Below are positions 45,258 to 55,522 of a DNA stretch of 64,000 nucleotides, one piece after another. Within the stretch, counting starts at the first letter, position 1; each line of letters begins with the position of its first letter. The position numbers and the translations under genes were made by a program. The notes under the pieces are model-generated. The model searched no databases. It was not told the DNA's origin and worked only from the letters and a program-made list of their open reading frames with translations. This stretch comes from Sclerotiophoma versabilis (lineage: Eukaryota; Ascomycota; Dothideomycetes; Pleosporales; Didymellaceae). The stretch is from contig JAAROD010000076.1 in NCBI GenBank assembly GCA_012274445.1, positions 620,001-684,000 of the forward strand, in the 5' to 3' direction.

Positions 45258-47164
45258 TCATCGTCCCATACGGATGACACCGGCGTGAACCAGCTTCTGG
45301 ATCTTCGATCGGATACCGGGGTTCCTGAGATGTTCTTGCAGTGCCGCAGGATCGTCCTTTGCCTGTTGCAAGATGCTCTGCATGATGGGGTCCTGGAGAA
45401 TGCCGACAATCTGGTGATCATGTTAGTATCATAGATTCACCCATTTGACATGGATGGACATACCTCTGGGTCTCGCTGAATGCGTTCCATTGTTTGCTGC
45501 TCGGTCTCGCCCTCACGTGCTGCGTACTGAGCCTGCAGAGCCTTGGTCTCTTGCTGCTGGATCTCACGAGCGTTCTTGCCGTCATCGTGCTCCATAGCCT
45601 CCGCGCACACGTCCACGCACTTGGCGTACTCTTTCATCACGAAGTAAGCCTGAGCCTTGCGCAGGTACGCACGAATGAACTTGGGGTCAAGTTTGATGGC
45701 TTGGTTGCAATCCTCGATGGCTGAGGGGAAAGCTAGGAGCTTAATGTAGCAGGCAGCTCGGTTGGAGTAGCCTCGGGGGTCCTCTGGTGCACGCTTGATC
45801 ATCTCAGTGTATGCCTCGACTGCTGCGGGCCAATCTGCCTCCTTGAACTTGGTGTTTCCGAGCTCGCGAGCCTTTTCTGCTTCCTCGGGGTTTATGTACG
45901 ATTCCTTGTCCTGCTTGATCTTTGCCTTCTCCGCTGCTCGGAGCTTAGTGAGGACCTCTGGTGTGCGGTGTTCCGTCTGAGCCTTCTGGTAGAAAGTGAT
46001 GGCGTTGGCAAGGTCGCCCTGCCTCTCATATGCGGTACCAATGCGAGCGTATGCCCTGCAACATGTTAGCAGATGTTCATGAAGGAGGTGAGCTGATGAC
46101 TTACTTGGCGATGATCTTGAAGTCCGCATAGATCTCGCGCCCATACTCGATGGCCTGCTGGCAGGCCTCGATACAGCCCTGGTAGTCGCCTTTCTCGAAC
46201 TTGGCAGCACCCAGGTTTGTCATGTAGGCAATATCCTTGTGTGTCTCCCACGCCTTTGTGTAGTTCTCAATCGCCTCATCAAATTGGCGCTTCTTGTAGA
46301 ACTCGGTGCCCTTCTTCTTCAGCTCATCAGCCTTAGCTTTGGCCTCCTTAGCTGCCTTCTCCTCCTCAGTCTCCTCGACTTCGGGCTCCCGCTCAGGCTC
46401 TGGTTCAGGCTCCTTCTTGGGTTGTGTAGGTGTGGGTCGCGCATCGGGCATCTCGACATCCTCTTGCGCCTCAGTAGCACCAGCGCCGGCGCCACCCTGC
46501 TCTCCAGGTCCGCCAAATTGCATGTCGATTCCAAGCAAGACACTCATGACCTGAAGGAAGCGGGGATCTTGCATGAATTCTCCCACCCTGTTGGGGTTGC
46601 TCTTCAGCTGCTGCAGCTTCTCCATGAACGCCGGGTCTGCAAGGAGGGAGGCTGTCTTGGGGTTGCTAGCCAGCTTCTGGATCATGTTGGGGTCGTTGAA
46701 CATGCCACCGAGCCCAGCTGATGGGTCACCACTGAGGCCGTCTGCTTGCGCTTCCTGCTCAATAGCACGGCGCACAGCCGCAAGACCAGACTTGGCTTGA
46801 GCATTGTTGGGGTCGAGCTTGAGAGCCTCGTCGAAGGCATCAGAAGCTCCTACCAGATCACCTGTGCCGTGCAGCGCCGTGCCCTTGCGGCCCCAGCCTT
46901 TCGCCCAGTCAGGCTTGATTTCTGTGGTCTTGTTTGCGTCCTCCAGGGCCTTTTCCCAGTCCTTCAAAGAGGCATATGCACCAGAGCGGTTCGAGTACAG
47001 CACGTGGTTGGAGGGGTCGAGCTCGATAGCTTGGGAGAACTTCTCGCTGCGCCGTGTTAGCACATGTTGCTCCGGCAATGTGTTTGGTGGGGCGCTCACA
47101 TGGACTCCTCGAACTTCTTCTCCGCAAAGAGCTTGTTGCCCTCTGCCTTGAGCGCGTCAGCCAT
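45258..47164 (-). CDS. sti1: STI1/HOP Hsp70-Hsp90 organising co-chaperone
   Basis: Four exons (47164-47100, 47046-46105, 46055-45464, 45410-45258; introns 53, 49 and 53 nt) encode 583 residues, the usual length for fungal Sti1. Domains in order: TPR1 (about 1-125, with EGNKLFAEKKFEESI and LYSNRSGAYASL), DP1 with Asp-Pro repeats (about 127-185, MFNDPNMIQKL, LLADPAFMEKL), an acidic Pro-Glu linker, TPR2A and TPR2B (about 260-510, including KKKGTEFYKKRQFDEAI and RELGNTKFKEADWPAAVEAY), and DP2 at the C-terminus (ILQDPIMQSIL, HLRNPGIRSKIQKLVHAGVI). It holds Hsp70 and Hsp90 tails and passes client proteins between them in the cytosol. A heat-shock-element-like sequence lies about 110 bp upstream. 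Head-to-head with the FolB-domain gene, 479 bp apart. Confidence 0.97.
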
Positions 47165-47643
47165 GGCGTATGATTTAAAGGTAATATGCGGTGTAGGTGT
47201 CAAAATAGCTTGCAGCGAATTGCAGGCGTAGCGCAGGCAGAGCTCTTGTGCAGAAATACGTTTGGCCTTCCAGCTAGAATGTTCGATGCGGAGCTCTAGT
47301 CTGTGCGCCGTAGGGCTGAAGGGCGTCATCCCACCATTGCCATATCTGTCTACAGTGATACACCAATTGAAGCCAGGTGAGTGTGCTGTTTCTGTAGCCT
47401 GTTCTTTCTTGTGTTCAACTCTTGTGTCCAAATAAAACTGGTGGTACAGTCTACTAGCTTTGCCATCATTTAGCTTTGCTTGTCCCTGCTCATTTTTTGC
47501 GCTCTTCCACGCACATGTTCAGAAATGCTGTGGCACGATTGCAATCTTCGAGCTGACACGAGCTTGGTAGAAGAATTATTCGATAGACGGAAATATCCAG
47601 AATCTCTCGCATCAAGGTCATTAACAACAGCAGCAGCAGCAAC
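47165..47643. other. Bidirectional promoter between STI1 and FolB-domain genes
   Basis: A 479-bp interval separates the two divergent ATGs and must hold both promoters. Apart from the heat-shock-like motif and a short CAG run (agcagcagcagcaac) just before the FolB ATG, nothing specific is seen. Confidence 0.7.
47268..47285. promoter_or_regulatory. Heat-shock-element-like motif upstream of STI1
   Basis: ttccagctaGAAtgTTCga contains the inverted pentamer pair GAAnnTTC (47277-47284) with a further TTC at 47268-47270 at gapped spacing. This is the kind of site bound by Hsf1, about 113 bp from the STI1 ATG. Hsf1 control of STI1 is established in yeast; use of this particular site is inferred. Confidence 0.5.
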
Positions 47644-48498
47644 ATGAGTGTCGACAAAGCTCTCGCTCGCCAGGCCGCATGGAACTCCCAAGTTGCTCAG
47701 AGCGACTGTACCGATAAGATAATTGTGCAAAACCTTGTCGTCACTGTCAACGCTGGCACAGATGTCTGGGGTCGCAACAAGAAGCAACGAGCACTCATCA
47801 GCGTCACTGTCACGCTTGGTAACCACTTCAGCTCTGCTTCGTCTACAGATACTGTCGACGAGAGCACTGTCCATTATGGTACTCTCAGCAAAGCCATTCA
47901 AGCGCGTATTCAGGATGACAGTCTGGAATGGATGAGCACGGCAGATCTCTCAATAGCGATAGCCGGCATTGTGCGCACGGCTGCTGGATCAGCACCAATT
48001 TTTGCGATAGAGACTGACGTGTGCTACCAAAAAGGCAGCATGTTTGGTGACGGAGCTGGCCATCAGGCGTCCATCATTACACATACTGGGGTATACTCAA
48101 ACGTATTGTACTTGAAAAACGTCCGCATACCGTGCTTGATCGGCGTAAACTCGAACGAGCGATTGCAGAAGCAACCCGTCGTTGTCAACTTGTGGGTCGA
48201 TTGTGTCCCTGCGTCTCGTGTAGACGACTACGCCGCGTTGGAGACCGCACTTGTCCAGGTACGTTCGGCTCGACTTTCCAGCCATTGCTCTACTGACATT
48301 TACCAGATCGTCTCGGCTACAGCGTACGAGACACTCGAAAGCCTCTTGGCGTTTGTTGTGCAGGAACTCAGGACCAAGTTCTTTAATAAAGAGGAGGACC
48401 AGGGCGCATATATTCGCCTGAGGATGGAGAAGCCAATGGCGGTACCATTCGCGGACGCTCCTGCTGTCGAGATCACACGCCCATTGAGATCAGTATAG
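47644..48498 (+). CDS. Tandem dihydroneopterin aldolase (FolB) domain protein
   Basis: Two exons (47644-48258, 48307-48498) encode 268 residues. The 48-nt intron (gtacgt...ttaccag) has no stop and is a multiple of three, so retention would add 16 residues; I judge it an intron because its removal restores the family spacing ALVQ-IVSATAYETLESLL. Two FolB-like units: first DKIIVQNLVVTVNAGTDVWG, second VLYLKNVRIPCLIGVNSNER with a retained active-site-like Glu (SNER) and Lys (RMEKP). The first unit lacks the equivalent Glu, so only the second may be catalytic. FolB forms 6-hydroxymethyl-dihydropterin in folate synthesis. Most fungi carry this activity as the N-terminus of trifunctional FOL1; here no HPPK or DHPS domain follows, so this is a stand-alone paralogue or a split pathway. 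Confidence 0.85.
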   Translation: MSVDKALARQAAWNSQVAQSDCTDKIIVQNLVVTVNAGTDVWGRNKKQRALISVTVTLGNHFSSASSTDTVDESTVHYGTLSKAIQARIQDDSLEWMSTADLSIAIAGIVRTAAGSAPIFAIETDVCYQKGSMFGDGAGHQASIITHTGVYSNVLYLKNVRIPCLIGVNSNERLQKQPVVVNLWVDCVPASRVDDYAALETALVQVRSARLSSHCSTDIYQIVSATAYETLESLLAFVVQELRTKFFNKEEDQGAYIRLRMEKPMAVPFADAPAVEITRPLRSV

Positions 48499-49757
48499 CA
48501 ACGTAGTCGACACACCATAATTCGTGAGGTAAACAAGTCCAGCTGCGTTGCCCATCCACAACCTTACTCGGAAAGCGGAAGTGACCCTGGGGGCTGTGGC
48601 TTGAGCCGCTAGTCATGCGTAGGCGAGCACTTCACATTGCCAAAAGTCGGGCTAGTTGATATCGAAATACTACTTTCTGTGGACTGTGGCTGCCTGTAGA
48701 CGCAGTTTTAGCAATACCTTATCAATTGAATGCTGCTTAGCGGCAAACTATGCAGGGAAAAAAGCAAGAACTACGGAAGTTTCACGTCCAGACAGCGGGT
48801 ACCTACGTCGAGCCGAAGGTCCATCTCAAAGCAACTTGACTCGGACACGAAGGGTGTCGAGGATACCCAGCTGTGTCAGTAGATCCCCCACGTGGCTCGA
48901 GCACATCCGCGGACGTGAACGACGTCCACCGCTTTTTTCCGCGCAGTTTGTGCAACATCACCAGGATCTACTTCGAGGTGCATCGAAGAGAATTCTAGTT
49001 ACCCCATGGAGGGCATGTCGCATCCAATATCGCCACACCCCATCGTAAAGGACCAGTCTGGGGCATCTGTTGGGGCAACTGTCGGAATATCGTTGGGCGC
49101 GCTAGATGCGTTATGCAGCTGTCGCAGCCACGCTTAGGCCCCGGCTGGCGGGCGACGGGTTTACATAGTTCAAAATTTTGGGCTGAGGCCATAGCTTCAA
49201 GAGTACCGACCCTCAACAATTGTGCAAATGGCGGCTCTACAGAGAGAGCAACTGCATCAATCGTCATGGGGAGCACGACGTCGGGTGTCTGCAGTGTCCT
49301 CGTGAAGCCGTGTACCACACCCTCGTAGAACACGGCGAATGCTGCGCTGCGACGTGGAAGACAGGGAGGAGGGGTCAAGATTGACGCAGGCAGCCCTCAA
49401 CCTCAACCTATTGAAAAGCGCGTTTCCGTAGACAGTAACGATAGCTGAGAGGCGCTGGGCTAGACAAGCCAAAGTCGTATAAAGCGTGCTGCTGCTCAAG
49501 GACTGGCACGCCAACCCTCTACACTTTTACAGAACCCGCTCGCGGCTTCTCCTTCAGCACCATCGCCGTTGTTAGGTCGAGAACGTGCCTGCGACCTCTT
49601 GCGCACCTGCCCCACTACGTACATTGCATCTGGGTCCGAGCTCGATAGCCATTGCTTTAAGCAACCTGACCGCCTCGCCCCGTTTACTCCTGCCAACAAT
49701 TCACTCTCCTCGCACAGAGTGTCTCTCATCTTCACAAATACAACCTACACATACACA
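48499..49757. other. Intergenic upstream of UGP1
   Basis: About 1.26 kb. The last 100 bp before the UGP1 ATG are C/T- and CA-rich (cttcacaaatacaacctacacatacacaATG), typical of a strongly expressed fungal leader. No gene recognised. Confidence 0.5.
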
Positions 49758-51896
49758 ATGGCTGGTCGCGCTCTTCCATCGCACCTGAAGCCCGCCGCCG
49801 CTGAGGGTGGTGAGGGTGGCTTCGCGCCTCGTCATCACGGCAAGACGCAGTCCCACGTTGTAAGTTACCCTCCTTTCCTGCAGCTACTCAGTACTTGTCT
49901 TTTGTTCCCGTCTGTCAGGACTGGTGGGTCAAGAGCATTCTCCCTACGAGCGTTCTACAGTCCCAATGGCGCTCTCTCAGCAATTGAGTCTGGAACCTCG
50001 CCACAAAGCAGGAGCTCTCGACTCAGAGCAGCCAGGGGCAGTTGGGCTTCAGAGGCGTACTTTGACAATCGCTGCACGAGCGCCTGTCTGCTTTTCTCCA
50101 GAAGCCCACTTGTGCCCTCCGGTTCTCGGCAATTCATCGTCATCTCAACCCAGCTCGCTACGCCGGTCATAATAGCATCACCGGCCATTTGCCCGCACGA
50201 GCGTGGCTACAGCTGCCGGGCACACTCTGCAGTTTTACTCTGTATAGGCGTTTGCTAACATGGAATTCCTTCCAGGCTTTCGAGAACACATCTACCAACG
50301 TTGCTGCCTCGCAGATGCGCAACGCCCTCAACAAGCTCGCCGATGGCGTCACCGACCCCGCGGAGAAGAAGGTGAGCACCCTCTCCATACATCCCCACCC
50401 AACATACCTTATGCGCCAATCAGCGAATTGGCATTTTACAAAATGGATCACTCGCTGTACGCCACGGGCATTTTGCGTTGTTGGCAGGAGGGGCTTTACG
50501 TCACTGGAACGAAGGCTAACCCACGCAGTACTTTGAGACCGAGATGGACAACTTCTTCGCCCTCTTCCGACGATACCTGAACGACAAGGCCAAGGGCAAC
50601 GCCATTGACTGGAACCGCATTGCTCCCCCAAAGAAGGAGCAGGTCGTCGACTACAATGACCTCGCCAACTCCGAGGCGGTCGAGTACCTGAACAAGTTGG
50701 CTGTTGTCAAGCTCAATGGTGGTCTCGGTACCTCCATGGGTTGCGTTGGCCCCAAGTCGGTCATCGAGGTCCGCGATGGCATGTCTTTCCTTGACTTGTC
50801 GGTGCGCCAGATTGAGTACCTCAACCGCACATACGACGTCAACGTCCCCTTCGTTCTCATGAACTCGTTCAACACAGACAACGACACCGCAAGCATCATC
50901 AAGAAGTACGAGGGTCACAACATCGACATCCTCACCTTCAACCAGTCCAAGTATCCCCGTATCTTGAAGGACTCGCTCCTGCCTGCGCCCAAGTCCCGCG
51001 ACGCTGACATCGCCAACTGGTACCCTCCCGGTCACGGTGACGTGTTTGAGTCTCTTTACAACACTGGTATGCTCGACAAGCTCATCGAGCGCGGTATTGA
51101 GACCATTTTCCTTTCCAACGCCGACAACCTGGGTGCCGTCGTCGATCTCCGCATTCTGCAGCACATGGTTGACTCCAAGGCTGAGTACATCATGGAGTTG
51201 ACCGACAAGACCAAGGCCGACGTCAAGGGTGGTACCATCATTGACTACGAGGGCTCCGTCCGTCTCCTCGAGATTGCACAGGTTCCCAAGGAGCACGTCA
51301 ACGAGTTCAAGTCGATCAAGAAGTTCAAGTACTTCAACACCAACAACATCTGGATGAACGTTAAGGCCATTAAGCGCGTTGTTGAGCAGAACGAGCTTGC
51401 TATGGAGATCATCCCCAACGGCAAGTCCATCCCTGCCGACAAGAAGGGCGAGGCGGACATCTCCGTCCTCCAGCTCGAGACCGCTGTTGGTGCTGCCATT
51501 AAGCACTTCAAGGGCGCTCACGGTGTCAATGTTCCCAGGAAGCGTTTCTTGCCCGTGAAGACCTGCTCCGACCTGATGCTCGTCAAGTCGGATCTGTACA
51601 CTCTGCAGCACGGCCAGCTTGTCATCGATCCCAACCGCTTTGGCCCCGCTCCCCTGATCAAGCTTGGCAGCGACTTCAAGAAGGTCTCTAGCTTCCAGAA
51701 CCGTATCCCCTCGATCCCCAAGATTGTTGAGCTCGATCATCTCACCATCACCGGTCCCGTCAACCTCGGTCGCGGTGTCACACTCAAGGGCACTGTCATC
51801 ATCGTTGCCACAGAAGGCTCCACAATTGACATTCCTCCGGGCTCCATCCTCGAGAACGTCGTCGTTCAGGGTTCGCTGAGGTTGCTCGAGCACTAG
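49758..51896 (+). CDS. ugp1: UTP-glucose-1-phosphate uridylyltransferase
   Basis: Three exons (49758-49859, 50276-50371, 50529-51896; introns 416 and 157 nt) encode 521 residues, the standard fungal length. The enzyme makes UDP-glucose from UTP and glucose-1-phosphate for beta-glucan, glycogen, trehalose and glycoprotein synthesis in the cytosol. Visible hallmarks: the uridine-binding loop KLNGGLGTSMGCVGPKS at about residues 126-142, MNSFNTDNDT, the YPPGHGDVFESL block and FLSNADNLGA. The C-terminal left-handed beta-helix (LTITGPVNLGRGVTLKGTV) mediates octamer formation in yeast Ugp1. Codon use is strongly C-biased, as in highly expressed genes. The first intron is several times longer than any other intron in the window except the methyltransferase one, and the second is also long; both may carry regulatory sequence. 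Confidence 0.97.
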
Positions 51897-52445
51897 ATGG
51901 GGTTTCGCGGCGTTGTTGAAGTTTAGTAGATTCACGATTACAAAGGTCTTTCCGGTATCGACTGACCACAATGGATGGTACGCATGTTTGTAGCTTAGCA
52001 AGCATCTCCAAGCGACGAGGACGTTAAGATGCACGCCTCGGACGCATTACGGACTGTAATAAATTAAAAGTTGCATCTCTCAATCTGCGCATGAGTCAAA
52101 TGTTTGTTGTCTGCCCGATTGCAGCCTCGTGCCCAACGTGATCCCGAAATGATGTCAGCAGTCCAAGCTCAAGCTGCCACAGCCTTTGCACGAACAGCGC
52201 ACCCTGGAGCCTCGCAGCAGAGGCGCAGTCAGCTGCCCGCGCATGGCTGCGACTCCAGCTCAAACTGGCGCACCGCCTCAACATTGGCAACAAAACGTTT
52301 AATGTTCACACGCGACACGTCTTGTCTTTGCATTCCACGACTTGGGTAATCTGGCGGGGCAGGTCGGACAATTCATGTGTATTGATACCCAACAAATCAG
52401 CTGAGCGCATGTATATCTTGCTGTTGAGCCCGTCAACACTCACGA
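51897..52445. other. Intergenic between UGP1 and the DUF7514-like gene
   Basis: About 550 bp of 3' UTR plus promoter. No gene seen. Confidence 0.55.
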
Positions 52446-54252
52446 ATGGGCGACATGGCCGCGGAGACGCACAAAAGCAAAGAGCAGCAGCCAGCTGAGA
52501 AGTCTGCTAATGATGAAGCTGCCCAACGGGAAGCCTACGACTACTGGGGGTATCTGCTGAAGCCAGACAAGTGCGGAACTCCGAAGCTGGACCGCTTGCT
52601 GAAGGGCATTGCAGAAGTGATTGTGAGTTGAAGGAGTAGCTACGAGGCGTCTGGTCGGAGAGCTAATGCACGCCGCGCAGAGCAAGAAGTTCGAACCCAG
52701 CGACTCTCCCGACCTCACACCGTCCCAGATCGCAGCGTGGTACCGCGCAGTCGGCGGCAACTACGATGTCCTCTTCACCGAGACGCCTCCCTCCTCGATC
52801 GCCTTCATCTACCGTTCCCTAGGCGCCTTCCACAGCCTCCAACCATCGGCGAGTGACGACGGATACTCGTCGCCGGCCATACCCGCACTCAAGAAACAGG
52901 GCTTCGTGACGTGGCAGACTGTACAGTTGTTGCTCGGACCGCAGGAGCATGTGCCCTTCATCCAGAAGTCGGTGGAGCAGTTCGACGTGATCGATCCGGA
53001 GACGAACGAAGTCTTCCTCAAGATGCTGCCGAGCAAGTGCTTTCCAGACCAACCAGACGAAGCAATGGAGGAGTGGTACGAGGGTGTCGCCACAAGACTC
53101 AGAAGGGAAGCAGAAGCAGAAGCGAACGGGATACGTGTCGAGGATGAACCCCGGAGCTCAGCCGACATGTCGGGAGATAGATCGTCCGCCGACGAGAAGA
53201 CCGGCGCGTTCAAGTACTTCGAAGATCCCATGTACCGCAAAGCTAGGCCAAGGCCAACGTTCATGCGCCACGTCTCGAAAGAGCAAGCTCGTGCGAGCAA
53301 CGATCAAGGACCCATGTCAAGAGTTAGGCACATGCTCAGTCCATGGAGTAGGCGCCGTAGTCTTCCACCAGGGCGGTATGAAGACGACAGTTTATCAGAC
53401 GAGGATGCGACCCCGATTGCACACAACCCGCCATCGGCACAACGATACCCTGTCCACAAACGCCCTCACCAACCTCGACGCGAAAGCTCTCTTTCTACCA
53501 CAGACTCCGACTCAGACACCGAAGAGCCACCTCCGAGACGACGGACGCCTGTTCTCCGTCACCGAAGATCGCACGAATCTCCTGTCTCGCCGAGAGAGTA
53601 CTTCCCGGCCTACCACGAACAGTACCGTCCTTTGCCCCAACATCTGTCGAGTGATAGGCCTGATACGAGGGCTCCAAGCGCGCCTTCTCCTGTTCCTGTA
53701 TACGGCCCCACGAAGTCTCCCCTCTTCGCCACGCACGTCGCGCAGGTGCAGGCACGGAACCACTACGACCGACCTGCCATGCCCGCACGAACGAGCTTCA
53801 GACCGGTGCCAGCGCCAAATGTTCGATATACGAGCCACTCCACGTCGGTAAGCCCACAGCACGCTGATGCACCATATGTGCGCGATCACGACCGCTACAG
53901 CCACCGTGACAGAGATGCATCGTATGAGGGCGGCAGCAGCAACCACGGGAGCAGTCAATCGCATCGGCGCCACTCATCAACCGGCGATGCAATCTACCCG
54001 CGCGAGCGACATGACCGCGATCGCGACCGCGACGTAGCCCGAACACGCTCCCACGATCGCGTCAAGGATGAGTGGAACGACCGTGAGAGGGAGCGGAGTC
54101 GAGACAAAAGAGGCTACAATATGAGCAGAGAGCACAGTCGCGATAGAGACTGGGACAGAGACAGGCACAGAGGGAGTCATAGATATGTCACTGGCGTAGA
54201 GGGCGGTGTCAGTGGGAGGAGGTATCCTGTCGTGTCTACCAACCCTTACTAA
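52446..54252 (+). CDS. Fungal DUF7514-like protein with Arg/Asp/Ser-rich tail
   Basis: Two exons (52446-52622, 52681-54252; intron 58 nt, phase 0) encode 582 residues. The N-terminal 180 residues form a conserved fungal domain (YDYWGYLLKPDKCGTPKLDRLLKGI, LTPSQIAAWYRAVGGNYDVLF, SIAFIYRSLGAFHSLQP, LLGPQEHVPFIQKSV) that I believe is DUF7514, from memory. The rest is disordered: Ser/Pro-rich middle with many potential SP and RRxS phosphosites, then a tail of Arg-Asp and Arg-Ser dipeptides (ERHDRDRDRDVARTRSHDR) like those of SR-type splicing or RNA-binding proteins. No transmembrane or targeting signal. Function is unknown; the tail hints at RNA- or nucleus-associated work, which is inference only. 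Confidence 0.85.
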
Positions 54253-55522
54253 AATCCATGTCTAGAGTTTGGGAGGGGGGAGGGGGCGCATTGTCAGGCT
54301 GTTGGAAGAGTTCTGAGCACTGGGACAGCGATACACGTGAGACTTGCAAATTAAAGGCAAAGAGATGTAAATGGAAGTGGGGGCTCGTAGTGTGGCGCCG
54401 CGTGTATGCGCCACATTGGAGTTCGCTTCTGAACATGTGGGGTCGATGAGGCTTGGAACACACGTGGCACAAATAACGAGTAATGATTAATGATGATACG
54501 ACACAGTCGCACAGAGCATAAGGATACAAGTACAAGTCGCAAGAGAGTGAAACCGTGTCACTACGTGTGGAGGCTGCGGAGGCCGCGGATGCTGAAGATG
54601 AAGATTTGCGAATGGTGTCCAGCACGGTTCGGCGCAATGTCGTGCTTTTCTAGAATTTCCACACGAACGTGCAGATAGTAGCAGGCTTCCCCACAAGCAC
54701 CGGGATTTTCCAGAACAGTTGTTACTCCTCTGAGCCGTTCATGACGGTATTACGTGTCAACCATTGCGAACGCAAGGCGGCGTAACGGTCATGGAGTCGC
54801 GAAATCTAGGTTGGACCCTGCCTAAAACAGACAGGGTCCAAGTCTTTTGTGGGCCGTGGACCGCAGTCCGCAGGCCGCAGGCCGCAGATGCAGAGGGTAA
54901 GCGGGGTCGCCGAAGCGCTGCAGGCTTGCTAAAGCTGCAGCGAGGGACACAGTCGTGACAGTGTGAGCAGGCCAGTGAAGCGAAATTGTGACTCCGGCGG
55001 CTGGAAATTGACATGTGCAATAGCGATCTGGCTCGAACTGTGGCAGTGCAACCGATCTCCACTAGGGCTCGACCAGGGGCATGTCATCGCCTAGCTGGTA
55101 GCTGGCTGGTGTAAACACCTCATCCCAAGCTCCAAAAGAGCTGTCCCGCTCCGCTCCCTGCACCCTTCCACGCGGCCTTCCCATCCCTCCACGCATTATT
55201 TGTCCGCCATTCTTTCACCTGCAGCCGTGTTTGCTGTACGCTTAGCGGACATATCCAATTGGACCATATCCGTACACAAGCTGTTGAGTGGTGAGTAGCT
55301 GCAGGACGTGTACGCCTTCGGCTAGGTAGATGATAGCTGCGGCCGTCTACCCGGGCTAATACACAAGGCAAGCAGGTTTGGTGCAGCTTCACACCAACCA
55401 CCACCACCACCACCACCACCACCACCCCTCCCCTCTCCCTCTCGACGGCGAGCCCCCCGGACTGCCCTTGTTCTGCATGCGCCCGCTGCACTCGCGCAGG
55501 TAAATAGCAGCGCATTGCAACC
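54253..55522. other. Intergenic upstream of tricalbin
   Basis: About 1.27 kb with no accepted gene. It contains a short degenerate array of gcaggcc units near 54.87 kb and a CCA/ACC microsatellite just upstream of the tricalbin ATG. A long minus-strand frame (55120-56142) is an antisense shadow of tricalbin exon 1. Confidence 0.5.
55393..55427. repeat. (ACC)n microsatellite in tricalbin leader
   Basis: About ten ACC units ending roughly 95 bp before the tricalbin ATG, so probably in the 5' UTR or core promoter. Confidence 0.95.

Noticed and set aside
50496..52034. 512-codon minus-strand ORF opposite UGP1
   Set aside because: It is fully antisense to a strongly C-biased gene; such long antisense frames arise from codon bias, and its Val/Leu/Asp-Gly-rich sequence shows no domain.
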